Made by a program: the position numbers and the translations under genes. A stretch of 64,000 nt of DNA from Psophocarpus tetragonolobus (lineage: Eukaryota; Streptophyta; Magnoliopsida; Fabales; Fabaceae), in the NCBI GenBank assembly GCA_037954015.1, contig CM075693.1, forward strand, positions 18,250,647 to 18,314,646, given 5' to 3'. Shown piece by piece: positions 1-12,241 of the stretch. Positions within the stretch are counted from its first letter, which is position 1. The number at the start of each line of letters is the position of its first letter. The notes under the pieces are model-generated. The model saw only the letters and a program-made list of their open reading frames with translations. It searched no databases and was not told the DNA's origin.

Positions 1-2150
1 AATAGGAGAAACGTTAAAAGTTACGAAAAAGGATTTAGTTGGTAGGAGACTAATTAAAGAGTGAATGAAAGGATATATACGCATATGCTTTGGTAGCAAA
101 TCTCTGCCCATTCTATTTGATATCTCCTATTTGTCATATATTATGGTCATTGAAATAAAAATTACTTCACGTTTATTCAATTGGTGGCCACTTATCTTTC
201 TATATTTGGTGCTCCCTTTGCATATGGGACAACCTTTTTTACCTTAGAAGGATTCGATTATTATTATTTAATTGCTACTCAGTACCAAATCCTCAAGGAA
301 AATGAAAATCAGTTTTCCTTTTAGATAGTAATGATGATAACAGGGATGCCAATTTTTCTTGTTTTGATATGTTGTTGATCGATCTAGAAATGCGCACTTA
401 TTTGAAGGGTCAATTAGGAAAAAGTTGAAATTGGATTTCACCATAGAATAGCATGCGGTTGCGCATGCCTTAGCGATTGATATATAATAGTCTATATATA
501 TACAAGTCCACATCTCTCAAATCAGATGTTACCAATGCAATGTATTTTTAGCAATTATACACTCTGTCAAAAAGAGACTTATTTCAGTGTTAGAAACATC
601 ATAAAACATTAACTGGCAAAAAATAAAATTCAAGACTAGACGCGAGTTTACACACTTTGACATCCACAACTCGGTAAAACTCCCACATATACACATATGT
701 AATTCAGGAAGTACGCGTTAATTGTAAAATAAGAGGACTTCATTTGTTTCAATTTTTTATATGAAAAATTACGTTGTCATATTAGAATTGAAAAAATGGT
801 TTTTTAATATTTTGAAATGAGAAAAGAGCATTATTAATTAGCCTCTAAACTTTATCTTTTCACAATTAAATATACTAAGAGAAAAAGATTATTGCATTAT
901 CGATGTAAAAAAATTTACATTGTTATTCAATTAGAGTCATTCATATCTAGTAAGTTTGTTAATTTTACTCATTCATACTTTAAAAGTCATATAAATAAAA
1001 AATATGATTGAACATCATCGTAAAACTCTTTTATACTATCAGAAAAAAGATAATTTACCCTAGTATTCTTACCAAAACAATAGAGTTTGAGTGATGTGTT
1101 CTCTAAGTTCCTTTTTGATAGATAGGAGCATGTGGATACGTGAATAGACTTCAACCCTCAAGTTAATAGATGTGTGAGAGGTGAATGTATGGTAAAATAA
1201 TACTTAATATATGAGACAAATAATGTGATTTTTAGGGGGTGGTTATATCTTTTGAGTGGCGATTATGTAGATATGTGAGATGTGTATGTTGGAGGATCTT
1301 GAGTAGATTTTGGTATTTTAGGAGGTAGTTAGGATGTGTTATATTTTGGGTTTTGGCTAGTTTGCCTAGTAGGATTGGTCTAGAGTGTTGAGTTGTTGGG
1401 CCTATTAGGCTGAAGTGCTAGGGGTCGAGCAAGTACATCAGGTAATCCCTGAGTAAAGATGTTTGCATAAGTATAAAATTCTTATCCTAAACTTTAATTT
1501 TGTCCAATAAATTCTTAAATTTTACCCCTTTTTCAAATTGACACTATATAGTTTTAAAATTGGTCTAGTCAATATATGGTAAGAATGGTGAGAGAGGTCA
1601 TGGTTTCAAATTTCTCTACTAACAAAACTAATACACTGATAACTACTAGTTGCCTATAAATTTTTTTTATAAGTGAAACATTGTATTAATAAAAAAAACA
1701 CTCTGAATTTTTTATAATTGATATTGATATTTTAATTTTATTTATAAATAAACACTTTAAACTTTAATTGCAGTTTTATTCTTTTTTTAAAGTTTATTGT
1801 GCTTTGTAATATTTTTTTAAATTATTTATACTAACTATTGAATATATTTAACACATCATTTCAATAAATTTATAAGTTTATTTCATCAAATTTTATTTTA
1901 ACTGCATATATTTTTTTTATTAAATACTACTTGAAATATTTTATGATCGGTACACTAAAAGAAATTGTTCATGAGCTTATAATTTATACCTCATTATATT
2001 TTTTAATTTTACTTTTAGTACTTTAAAACATTTTCGCATTTCTTTTATGTAACATCATTAAACTCAAATTGATCATCAATTTGGTTGGGATATTAAGTTA
2101 TTGAAATATTAATTAATCTAATGAATCACAAATTCACCGATGTCGGCATG
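1..2150. other. AT-rich intergenic DNA
   Basis: I see no supportable gene here. The short open frames are in AT-rich sequence without recognisable protein motifs. Apart from a foldback copy near 892-1,041, the stretch holds poly-A/T runs and a slightly G-rich patch at 1,240-1,450 that I cannot assign. Confidence 0.5.
892..1041. repeat. Foldback MITE-like element, diverged copy 1
   Basis: This copy has the core of the foldback family described at 36,460-36,619: a run ending in TTTACATTG, then 'aagtttgttaattttac', 'actttaaaagtcatataaat' and a closing 'cgtaaaactctttta'. Its terminal repeats are badly decayed, so the ends are approximate. Confidence 0.55.
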
Positions 2151-2216
2151 ACCTTCTTTATATTATAAAATTTTTTGGAGTAAGGTAATAATCATGAGAG
2201 TTATGCTCAATATTTA

Positions 2217-3072
2217 ATGAAGAATGCTTTCCGTCTAGCTTATGAGTTTCTCATGAATATAATTCTATATTTTTTAAAAGATTATGGAAGACAAAAGCTT
2301 CATTTAAGGTGGTGGCATTTTCTTAAAAGGCAACTTTTAATAAGATTCCAACAAGAGTTGAATTGGCAAAGAGAAATATCATTACCTCAACTAATATTAG
2401 TTATCGTATGTGCTGTTTGTAATCAGAATCTGTAAGTTACTTACTTTTTATTATAAATTTTGTTTTTTTTAAGGCTACTTGTAAATCTTGTTACCTCATC
2501 TGAATGAAATTCTATAGATGGTTAAGTTATATGTTTGTGTTTCCTGCGGATTATGAATCTAGTTTTTGTCATTTTCTCAGTATATATAAATTAAGAGGTA
2601 ACTTTACTATAAACATCTTAAGTGTAATTTGGGAGACTTTTCTATAAGGTATTTGACTAGCAAGGAATGCTAAAATTTTTAAGGGTGAAATTGTCAATGT
2701 AGAGAAAGTCTAGTGATCATATCTGCAAAGGTCTTGACTGTGGATAAAGAGCTCCGTAAAGCACCATCATTGTCATTCTTTGATTGGTTTATCCAACTGG
2801 AACTCTTTTTTGCTAGGATTAGGAGAAGAAGTGCATAATAATCTTCGTTACCTTGTAATCGGTATCTAATAGGTAATTCTTCTTTTCTTGATATGAAATT
2901 CTCTCCATTCATTGTATTAGGGGTGGGAGACATCTTGTTAGCTATTCTTATTTCTTAAATGTACTTGTAGTTTGCAAGCTTCTCCCTGTCATGTCTTATG
3001 GCTTGTGGAAGTTTTTCTCATAGTGAATAAACTTTACCTTTTTAAAAAAATTAGAAATTAAAAAAAAAAGAA
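2217..3072 (+). mobile_element. L1-type LINE 3' fragment, sense orientation
   Basis: The plus strand between about 2,300 and 2,430 reads as the zinc-binding tail region (zf-RVT) of a plant LINE ORF2. It shows the pattern S-F-K-V-V-A-F-S, then a K-I-P-T-R-V-E-L-A-K-R block and a closing pair of cysteines. Stops and frame changes break it. The downstream part ends in text typical of legume LINE 3' ends ('ctcatagtgaataaact'), followed by A-rich DNA at 3,040-3,072 that looks like the poly(A) tail. The 5' end is truncated and its exact edge is not visible. I found no clear target-site duplication. Confidence 0.65.
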
Positions 3073-4985
3073 ATAACAAGTAACCTTTTATACTACAAAA
3101 ATCACCAAAAAAAAAAATAATCAAGCTAAAACACAACAAAGAGAAAAATAACTATACTTTTATTATTTAGACAATTCCAAATTAATCACCAGGTTGAAAA
3201 CATAAAAATAACACTATAAAATTAACTTATTAATAGGATATTACTCTTTTATTTTTATTTTTTATAAGCTAAAAATAATAAATTGTAATCCTATTAAACC
3301 TAAACTAGTAAAATTATTGTTGATTATAAATAGAAGAACTTTCAAATTCATTCTATTTTAGGATAAAACACTATTAAGTGAAATAGGACTTAAATATATT
3401 AACTTATTGTGACACAATTTTATTTTTATTTGAAATTTAGTATCATAATTAAAATATTTTAATCTTAAAAAATGTCCTTTTGATTTAAAAGGTTAAATTA
3501 AAATATATTGATTAACTGAAATGATACACTCAAGTTTATCCAATAGGTAGTTAGTTTAACATGAAAATTGATTGATTCAAATCAGATATGAGAAAATTTA
3601 GTCCTATCTAAAGAGTGACTCAACCTAACTAAATGATCCATATCAACTTCATGACTTATTAATTTAGAAAAATTTATCACCATCACATTCATAATGTTAG
3701 TATTTATAATATTATTTCTTGAGAAAAAGTAGTATATTATAAAAAGTTTTATATTTATTGTTAATCACAACTCTTTTATTTAGGGTAAATTTATTAATTT
3801 TACCCATTAATATTTTAAAAGTACATAAATAAAGAGTTATGATGGAATGTAAGTGGAAAATATTTAATTTATTCATTTGATTAATGATACTATTATATTA
3901 TTTATTTTAATTGATGGTAAAATATGTTATCTTTAGAAAATAATAAGAGCTAAAATTAGTAAAATATTAATATTATGATAACTTAAATTTTTTTTTTTAT
4001 AAAAACATCATGAAAACATGTCGTTTTATGTTATTTATAGTTATCAATTAGTTTAGTAATTATTTTACTAGATATTCCTAATTTTATAAGTTTACGTAAC
4101 ATCTTAGTTTAGCTTTTAGCTAATAACAGAGGTAAAAATGTATTTTTTTAAATTATACTAGTTTTTTTCTTATTATATTGTTTATTTGGAGATTCAATTT
4201 TTTTTTATTTTAACTTTTGTTATCAGGTAACAATTTTTTATTTGTTTTAGTCCTATTGTCAAGCAATACAATAATTAAGCAATAATGACAATGCAATAAC
4301 TTATTATATTATTAAGAAGTTTAAAAAGATAATCTTAAATGATATAAACTATATTTTTATGTTTAAAAAATCACATTATTTTATTCTAGGTTTCCTAATC
4401 ACGCGGTGATTAATTTAACTATCAAAATCGCTTAGTTAATATTGTTACCTGAGAATTTAGACTAACCAAAAAATTATCCTCAAAAGACAAAAAAAATTAT
4501 GATATTTGTCAAAGATAAAATTTATATATCCTTATAAACAATTAAGGTCATTAGACTCCTAGTGACATCTCAATATATCTGAACAACCTTAGCTCTTCTT
4601 AGAAAATTATGAAATTAATACTCAATGTGAAACTTTGTCACAGTTTTCTTTTCTCTCCTAAAAAATGTATGATGTGAAAATAAAGTAATTTAATATATAA
4701 TTTTTTAACTATACAATGTTAGAAACTATTTTTTAAAAAAGAGGAATATGTTTCCTTCATCAACAAGTTGATATTAAATTTTATTTACTTATTTTTCAAA
4801 TAATTAAAATTTTAATAATCATTAAAATTTATTTTTCACCGACCTGTTTTTAGTAAAATATTTAATTTTATTTTAATTTGACTCTTCTATATGAATAGCC
4901 AACATAATGAATTACTGTTCATATTAAAAATATTTAACAAAACCATTGAACTCGCTAAATTATTTTTTTAAATAAATATTAGTAG
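3073..4985. other. AT-rich intergenic DNA
   Basis: There are no open frames of note and no recognisable motifs. It holds a partial foldback copy near 3,756-3,852 and many A/T runs. The copia element begins at its right edge. Confidence 0.5.
3756..3852. repeat. Foldback MITE-like element, partial copy 2
   Basis: Only the inner part of the family is present: 'ttaatcacaactctttta', 'taaatttattaattttacc', 'attttaaaagtacataaat' and 'gagttatgatggaatgt'. The terminal repeats are missing or too diverged to see. Confidence 0.5.
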
Positions 4986-4987
4986 TA

Positions 4988-5134
4988 TATCAATTATAAT
5001 AATTAGTTTTAAATTATAATAATTAGTTTTTATTTTGTATATATGTTTTCCCTTTATTTAGATTAATTGTCAGTGCTAAATTGGTGGAGTTTGTTTCCTT
5101 AACTCTCTCCAATTTAAGTTATCAGTTTGTATAT
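4988..5134 (+). repeat. 5' LTR, truncated at its 3' side
   Basis: This segment matches 9,158-9,304 nearly base for base. It opens with a 20-bp unit (beginning 'attataataattagt') present twice in tandem in both LTRs. Similarity stops at about 5,134, so the end of this LTR and the primer-binding site appear deleted. Confidence 0.8.
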
Positions 5135-5145
5135 ATGTTCTTCCC

Positions 5146-5890
5146 TCCAATTAGCTCACCTGGAAACTTCAAGTTGAAGCTCTCCTTGATGGTTATGATC
5201 TTCTCAAAGATCCCGATGGATCCTTTTCATGCGCCGGTGCTGACGGTCTCCACCACCGTTGAACCTTCGGTGACAACTCTGAGTCCTACTTATCAAACTT
5301 GGCGTCGACAGGACCGTCTCATATACGGTGCTCTCCTCACCACTCTCTCTCCTGAAGTGGCATCCCTGGTGTCTCAAACAACGACATCACATGATTTTTG
5401 GACTCTTCTCCAGCGCACCTATGCCAAGGCACCCCGTAGCCACCTCAAGCAGTTAAAGGAGCGTTTCCACAGGACATCCAAAGGTACCCAATCCATCACC
5501 ACCTACATGTATTCTCTGAAGCAAACAGCAGATCTCCTTGCCTCACTTGGTTCTCCTATCTCCGTTGAAGGCATGACCGACCATGTCTTGCGTGGCCTCG
5601 ACGACGGTTATAAAGTTGTCATTGACTGCGTCAATGCAAGGGACACTGCCATTCTTTTTTATGATCTCCTCGAGAAGCTTATCATTCAAGAACTCTCCCT
5701 TGTTGCTGCTCAACAGTAGGTTCCTGCTCCCATGACAGCCTTGAATGCACAAGCTCGACCTAACCATTATGACAAAACTCGGTCTGGGAAATTTTCTGCA
5801 TCATCAACTTCATGCCATGGCAATCGAAAATCATTTCTTGGTCGCTGTCAGTGGTGCAATGTCAAGGGCCATGTCCTGTCTTAGTGTCAC
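5146..5890 (+). pseudogene. copia gag remnant with broken zinc knuckle
   Basis: The plus strand carries a plant copia Gag region. Around 5,150-5,220 it reads in a different frame from the rest, showing an L-L-D-G-Y-D-L-L motif. From about 5,220 to 5,716 the main frame is open and holds the UBN2-type Gag core, including a W-R-R-Q-D-R-L-I pattern and L-K-E-R-F-H. A stop at 5,717-5,719 interrupts it. In the same frame, 5,846-5,887 encodes a CCHC zinc knuckle (C-x2-C-x4-H-x4-C). A TAG at 5,882-5,884 falls between the histidine and the last cysteine. Gag packages retroelement RNA, and this copy cannot make a full product. Confidence 0.8.
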
Positions 5891-5989
5891 ACCTTCTAGC
5901 AGCAGCACCCTGGTGTCCTGATGCCTCCTCGTTCCTCTTCTGCTAACCCTAGATAGGTTCAAGTTCATACTACAATTGCTGGCACATCT

Positions 5990-7332
5990 CAAACTAATTT
6001 TCTGGTTGACAGTGGAGCGACACATCACGTCACCAATGATCTTACCAATCTAGCACTTCATCATCCGTACAAGGTCCAGACTCATTGTTTATGGGTAACG
6101 GTTCAGGTTTAAACATCTCTCATTCTGGAACACTTTTACTTAATGATTTATCCCTCTCACATACTTTGTGTGTTCCTTCCATGCAAAAGAAAATCCTTTC
6201 TGTTTCTCAACTCACCAAACAAACTAACTCTGCTGTTGTTTTCTTGCCAAACTCTTTTTATGTGAAGAACTTGCAGATGGGTCAAACAACCCATAATGGC
6301 TCATGTGTGGATGGACTCTATCTCTGGCCAGCCTACTCTCCATCCGCCCACTTTGTTCGCACAGACTCCTCTGCTTCATGGCACCATAGACTTGGGCATC
6401 CCTCCTCTTCTATCTTCACATTTATTCAGCAACATTTTTCTTTGGGTTCAAATAAATTCCAGCAATCAGATTGTAACTCATGTCCAATTAGCAAAAGTCA
6501 TAAACTTCTGTTCCATGAATCCACTCTTAAATCATCTTATCCTTTAGAAATAATTTTCTCTGATGTATGGACTTCCCCTGTTTTATCAATGATGGTCTTC
6601 GCTATTATTGCATGTTTGTTGATCATTTTACTCGTTATATTTGGCTATATCCGATAAAACATAAATCTGATGTGCAAACTCTATTTTCCAAATTTAAGTC
6701 GCTTGTTGAAAATTTCTTTCATCACAACATCAAAATTCTTTACACGGATAATGGTGGCGAATATATTGGTCTCTGTCCTTTTTTAAGCACTCACGGAATA
6801 AGTCATCACACCACCCCACCTCATACACCTGAACACAATGGAATTTCCCAACGCTGAAATGGCACATTGCCGAAACCGGTCTGTCTCTTCTCCACCACTC
6901 AAGTTTGCCCCTCACATATTGCCTCACGCCATGACAACAGCCGCATATCTCATAAATCGTCTCCCAACACCAATTCTTGGGTACTAGTCACCCTATTCCA
7001 AATTACTCAAAATTATCTCGGATTATCATAAGTTAAAGTGTTTTGGTTGTTTGTGTTTTCCCTGGATTAAATCATATGCTAACCATAAACTTGCACCAAA
7101 GTTTGTTATGTGTGTTTTTGTAGGTTACTCGGCTGATCAACATGCATACTTGTGTCTCGATCCAACCACAGGAAGGATTTACACCTCTTGCCATGTCAAG
7201 TTCGTTGAATCTGAATTCCCGTACAACTCCCTAGTACCTCAAGCCAGTTTGAGTGCAGAACAACAACAAGGCCCACTTCAACTCTCCATACTCCATCCCA
7301 TAAACCACAACCTATGGTCAGTACCACTCTAA
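5990..7332 (+). pseudogene. copia protease and integrase remnant
   Basis: The aspartic protease active-site motif D-S-G-A-T is encoded at 6,008-6,022, in the same frame as gag. A frameshift before 6,091 moves the reading to another frame, where a G-N-G-S-G motif and the gag-pre-integrase block (W-H-H-R-L-G-H-P near 6,378, then paired cysteines) follow. Another frameshift near 6,590 leads into the integrase core, with S-D-V-W and Y-T-D-N-G-G-E-Y. At the position of the expected catalytic glutamate the sequence has glutamine (I-S-Q-R), and a stop follows at once near 6,855. The integrase C-terminal region continues at about 7,030-7,230 (F-V-G-Y-S, then D-P-T-T-G-R-I-Y). Integration activity is lost. 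Confidence 0.8.
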
Positions 7333-7639
7333 ACTCATAAGAGGAGATCTCAGCTGCCCCTTCATCTTCATCCTTCCCCAACTCCCCAACTTCGGCCCAA
7401 CCCTCCATTGAACACTCTGAATCCCCTCCCTCACCTCCAACCTCAACCTCATCCTCACAATGTTCTATGCCACCATCCCAACCCGATACCAACCCTAACA
7501 GGAGACCCCAAACCGATGGAGGTGGCATCATCACCTGGTCCAAAAACAACATTGTCAAACCCCTCAAGAAGCTTAACCTCCATGTCCAACCCTCTTCTCC
7601 ACTCGAGCCCAACACCATCACCCAAGCTCTTCGCGACCC

Positions 7640-9095
7640 TGATTGGCGCTCAGCTATGCAAGATGAGTTCAACGCCTTACACCGCAACAACACTTGGGAA
7701 CTTGTCAGTCGATCCTCTACTTAAAATTTGGCTGCTGCAAATGGGTTTTTCGAATCAAAAGACACTCGGATGGCTCGATTGATCGGTACAAGGCTCGGCT
7801 AGTCGCCAAAGGTTTTCACCAACGCCCTGGTTAGGACTATACAGAGACATTCAGTCCCGTTGTTAAACCAGTCACCATTTGCATTGTTCTCACACTTGCT
7901 GTTCGTCAAGGATGGTCCATCCGCCAACTTGATGTCAACAATATGTTTCTTCAAAGGATGCTCAAAGAGGAAGTTTTCATGCTCCAGCCCCTTGGTTTTG
8001 TCAACAAAAGTTTCCCTGATCATGTTTGCCACCTCAAAAAGGAATTCTATGGGCTAAAGCAAGCACCCCGAGCCTGGTATATGGAGCTTCGAGTGTTTCT
8101 ACTTTCTCTTGGCTTTGTCAATTCAACTGCAGATGCATCTCTCTTCATCTACCAAAAATCAGGTTCCACACTATATTTATTAGTATATGTTGATGATATC
8201 ATTGTCACTGAGAGTTCCTCTACAAAGCTATCCAACCTTATTTCCACCGTTGCTGCTCGGTTTTCACTGAAAGAACTTGGCTGTCTTAACTATTTCTTAG
8301 GCGTCAAAGTAATTCCTTCCGCTGCAGGACTATTTCTTTCACAAAGGAAATACATCACTGATCTACTCCATAAATCAAGCATGGCTAACACAAAATCAGC
8401 ATTCACTCCTTTGTCTGCCAGTGCTCAATTACTCAAAGATTCCGGTGATCTCCTACCTTGCCAACTGAGTATCGCGCATTTGTGGGAAGTCTTCAATACT
8501 TAAGTCTTACTCGCTCGGACATCGCCTTCAGTACCAACAAACTTGCACAGTTCATGCAACACCCTAGAACAGCGCATTGGTCTACCCTCAAACGGGTGCT
8601 CCTTTATTTGGCGGGTTCTTGCAACAAAGGCATCTTCATCTTGGCAATTGCTCCGCTAATCTTTCATGCTTACTCAAATGCAAATCGGGCGGGTGATAAG
8701 GATAATTATATGATAATTATATCTCTACTACTAGTTATTTGTTGTATCTTGGTAGTACTCCCATCTCTTGGAGCTCCTGGAAACAACGCTCTGTTGCTCG
8801 TTCCTCAACCGAAGGAGAATACAAAGTCTTGGCTAACACGACCAGTGAAATTCTATGGGTCCTATCCTTGTTCACTGAACTTGGTAACATGCCCACAGCC
8901 AATCCGGTTATCTATTGTGACAATCTTGGTGCCACAACTCTCAGCGCTAATCCTGTTTTCCACTCTCGGATGAAACATATAGCCGTAGCCTATCACTTTG
9001 TTCGTGAAAATGTTCAAAAAGGCAAGTTTTGGGTGTCCTTTGTATCTACTGATGATTAACTTGCTGATATACTCACAAAGCCTCTGCTTCGTCCT
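7640..9095 (+). pseudogene. copia reverse transcriptase and RNase H remnant
   Basis: The RT region starts with W-R-S-A-M-Q-D-E-F near 7,645. It passes a stop near 7,722 and two further breaks before settling into the frame open at 7,943-8,503. That frame has Y-G-L-K-Q-A-P-R-A-W and an intact catalytic Y-V-D-D at 8,186-8,197. The frame then shifts near 8,460. RNase H follows: the usual first catalytic motif (Y-S-D-A-D-W) is changed to Y-S-N-A-N-R near 8,671, so two acidic residues are lost. The block S-T-E-G-E-Y near 8,797 and L-A-D-I-L-T-K-P-L near 9,060 are still clear. The frame breaks and substitutions mark an old copy. Confidence 0.85.
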
Positions 9096-9157
9096 TGATT
9101 TGACTTATTACTGTTCAAGTTGCATCTTTCTTCCAGATCGTCCAACTTGAGGGAGAA

Positions 9158-9340
9158 TATAAATTATAATAATTAGTTTTAAATTATAATAATTAGTTTT
9201 TATTTTGTATATCTGTTTTCCCTTTATTTAAATTAATTGTCAGTGCTAAATTGGTGGAATTTGTTTCCTTAATTCTCTCTAATTTAAGTTATCAGTTTGT
9301 ATATTTATACCACTGTAAATCAATAATAAAATAATCATTA
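9158..9340 (+). repeat. 3' LTR of the copia element
   Basis: It matches the 5' LTR for about 145 bp and then continues alone through 'caataataaaataatca', a common kind of copia LTR end. It is preceded by the purine tract at about 9,147-9,157. The right end is estimated and could lie anywhere from 9,320 to 9,362. Confidence 0.75.
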
Positions 9341-9708
9341 AAAGAATTTCTCTATATAGGACACGGTTAATTAAGACGTTTATTAGTTGAAATATACTGA
9401 CAATTGTAAAATAAAAATGTCCCTCCTACATCTTAGTTTTAATAAACTTCTCCCGTAGTTATATAATGAAGTTAGTATTTCATAGAACGAATGGTAGGGA
9501 TGTGCTTCTTTTTCTGTTCTTTCTTTTTAAAGAAAAGGTTCTATATTAACGGTATAAAAGAATATATTATGATCCATTTACATTTTTACAATAATGTATG
9601 ATAATTTTATAAATATTATACTAAAAATTACACCGAAGCTAAGTTATAATTAGTTAATACTTCCGTTCCAAACTGATTTCTTTTTTTTTTAATCAGATTT
9701 TTGAAATC

Positions 9709-9731
9709 ATATATATATATATATATATATA
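9709..9731. repeat. (TA)n microsatellite
   Basis: A run of about 11 AT units directly precedes a foldback element copy. Confidence 0.9.
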
Positions 9732-9740
9732 AAAGAAAAA

Positions 9741-9914
9741 CAGTTATACATTGTCGCTGTAAAATGTTTTACACTAACATTTAATCTCAATTCTTTATAC
9801 ACGGTAAATTTGTTAGTTTTACCAATTAATACTTTAAAAGTCATATAAATGAAGAATTGTGACTAAACATTAGTCTAAAACTCTTTTACAATATTAATAT
9901 ATAAGTGTTAAACT
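9741..9914. repeat. Foldback MITE-like element, copy 3
   Basis: This copy is nearly full length. It has 'cagttatacattgtcgc' at the left, the inner 'ggtaaatttgttagttttac' and 'taaaagtcatataaatga' blocks, and a decayed right end with 'gtgttaaact'. (TA)n tracts lie on both sides. Confidence 0.7.
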
Positions 9915-9928
9915 TTCTCTATAAATAC

Positions 9929-9932
<4 letters not shown>

Positions 9933-9969
<37 letters not shown>
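9933..9969. repeat. (TA)n microsatellite
   Basis: About 18 uninterrupted TA units lie just after foldback copy 3. Confidence 0.9.
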
Positions 9970-9972
<3 letters not shown>

Positions 9973-10204
9973 GTGGAAATATTATTAAGAAAACATGAAA
10001 AAAATATAAAATGTGTTTGCCTAATAAAAACAATACAAAGCATTTTTAGTTTATAAACAAAATAACAAAAGAGAAAAACTAAGTATAATGAGATGGAATT
10101 ATAATACATGTAAAAAAAGAATGAAATTAATTTTTAATTATTACATAACATTACTCCCAAAAACTCAGTTGATTAAGTAAAGGATCTCCTTTATCTCTGA
10201 ATTT

Positions 10205-11345
10205 TTTTCTTTGAAAAATTGATGGATTTCTTGCATTCCAAAGTTGTTAGAGTTTGCGAACCATACAAAAAAGATCATGCACTCACCACCAAGTCTTTGC
10301 TTCAGCTAACTAAACTAAGTATTGTTGACATAAATCGTGGAATTCATTGTGTAGCGTCATCATCATCCCCCACTAATCATATAATTATACCCAAACCCGA
10401 AAAACTATATCACAAACATATGTTGTATTGTTTTAATATGCACACCACATAGTACATACCCAACCTTTTCCATTAATATGATCCCTCTCTTATATAGATT
10501 GTATTAAGTAGATAACCTGTTGGCATTCAACTGCTAGCTTAAACATTGAACCTTTGGGGTAATTCCTCTTGCCCATAGAATGTCTGAAAATACATCCTTT
10601 TAGTGAGACCATGTAAAGGATAAGACCCTTATGCACAAAATACAATCCTATCTCATCTGCTAACCATAGTCACCCATCCAAACTCCTTTCCTTTAAAGTG
10701 ATTGTACCCAACTTAGCCCTTAGCTCCTCTAACTTCTCCTCATGTTATGCAACTAATGGTCTCCTCTAACTCCACTTCTGACTGGATCCCCAATCTTGCA
10801 TCTCCTTGACTATGATATTCTTATTAGGCACAAGCCCAAATAAACAATTGTACTCCTTGTTTAACGGTCTCTTCCAACTCCACTTCCAACTGGATCCCTA
10901 ATCCTACATCTCCATGACTGTGATATTCCTATTAGGCACAAGCCAAAACAATTGATTGTACTCCATACTTAACTATTGCTCCCGTAACCACTTGTCTAGC
11001 CAAAACAAAATCTAACTTTCGTGTCCTAAACTTTGCAAATATTTTGCATCCACCAACCTATTTTTCATTATGTCGAACCCTCTGTTGACTATAAGTTTGT
11101 CCACCATCTGAAGCAATTTCTATTGTGCACCATCCATGATCTATCACACTGCTCATATTTTGACCTCAACACTTTAACCCATAACGTATTTGACTCTAAT
11201 TGGAGTCTCCATTTCCATTTTCCTAAGAGAGCCAAAATGAACTGCATATTTCTTAAACACATGCCTTTTTCTTTCTTCCTCATATATATTTTCTCCCATG
11301 ATATCAATGTATCTTCCTGTTGGACTCTTTTCCACCCCACATATA
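10205..11345 (-). mobile_element. L1-type LINE 3' fragment, antisense
   Basis: Read on the minus strand, 11,340-11,090 encodes the stretch after the LINE reverse transcriptase: an I-S-W-E-K block, an E-K-G-M-C-L-R-N pattern, A-L-L-G-K-W-K-W-R and W-V-K-V-L-R-S-K-Y. The matching region of ORF2 is recognisable in the larger LINE near 31,000. Further left, 10,235-10,285 resembles the same LINE at about 29,936-29,965 ('tgcgaacca' then 'catgc'). Frame breaks are frequent. The region contains a 108-bp tandem duplication. Ends are approximate and I found no target-site duplication. Confidence 0.7.
10758..10973. repeat. 108-bp tandem duplication inside the LINE fragment
   Basis: Copy one is 10,758-10,865 and copy two 10,866-10,973. 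Both carry 'ggtctc', 'aactccacttc', 'actggatccc', 'gatattc' and 'attaggcacaagcc' in the same order with scattered differences, so the duplication is not recent. Confidence 0.85.
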
Positions 11346-12071
11346 GCTTTTAAAGAGAGATTTCAATTTAGAAATTATACCTGACGGGGCCTTGTAAAAT
11401 GAAAGAAAATAAATGGATAAAGTTTATAAAACTGACTCAAGGAATACCACCGTACCTGCCAATGAAATATTATTATTCTCCCATAAGAAAAGCCTTTTCC
11501 TTATAATTTATATTGTAGTGTGGGTCAATAGAATGAAAACTTCTTTGGTAATATCCAAACATAGAATATAAAGATCAAGAAAAAATAAATGACACAACTA
11601 CGAATTTGTTAATCCTAGTCAAACATTTTCACTATATTCCAATTTTATAAACATTATGAAAAACAATGAAATTATAAAACAACACCCACTTATTGAACCC
11701 CACTGTACCAAATGTAAAACAACATATTTGACAAGGATCACAATGTTAAAGATATATATAAGATAGATGATGGATTCAAAGATTATAAAGAAAACATAAT
11801 TGGAAAAAGATCACCTAATACACATTAAAATGAATAGTTATCTCAATCATGAATCTTCAATATGATCTTGATTCACATTTGCTAATGATCTTGAATAAAA
11901 AAGTAACTCCTTCATCTTAAATCTTCAAACAAGTGCATTTTGTGAAAAATAGAATGGTTCAATTATTTATATAGTTCTTCTCTGTTACATTTCATTGATT
12001 CAACAACTAATCAATTCTTTTTATCAAAGATAGCTTTGGAAAAAATTGAATAACAAATCAATCTATTGTTT

Positions 12072-12241
12072 TTTTTTATAAGTCAAAGATAATATTATTA
12101 ATCATTAAAAGAAAACACAAGATATGTCTTCACCAAACTACAAAGTGACATAAGTAAGGTAGCCTTGACACAAGCTAAGAACAAGCAAATGGTTATCCAT
12201 GTAGTCTAGACGGTCTTGCTGCCTCCACTAGTCAACCCCAT
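12072..12241 (-). mobile_element. Very short 5'-truncated LINE (or SINE) insertion with target duplication
   Basis: About 170 bp lies between two 17-bp near-identical direct repeats, 12,055-12,071 and 12,242-12,258 (AAATCAATCwATTGTTT, one mismatch). The insert begins on the plus strand with a T run followed by 'ataag', which is the minus-strand poly(A) tail. It has no coding content left. The T run, the truncation and the long target-site duplication fit target-primed reverse transcription. Confidence 0.7.

Larger units (their letters stand above)
4988..9340 (+). mobile_element. Degenerate Ty1/copia LTR retrotransposon
   Basis: Two direct repeats about 145 bp long (4,988-5,134 and 9,158-9,304) flank a gag-protease-integrase-RT-RNase H order, which is the copia arrangement. 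A purine-rich tract (TTGAGGGAGAA) lies just before the 3' LTR. Coding is broken by many stops and frameshifts, listed under the domain entries. The part between the 5' LTR fragment and gag is missing: the 3' LTR continues past the shared segment while the 5' copy runs straight into gag-like sequence. No primer-binding site is visible. The element must be inactive. The right boundary is uncertain by about 25 bp because only one LTR carries that end. Confidence 0.9.

Noticed and set aside
7196..7693. Minus-strand frame of 165 codons
   Set aside because: It lies antisense to the copia integrase-RT linker, is Gly/Glu-rich by composition only, and has no independent gene features.
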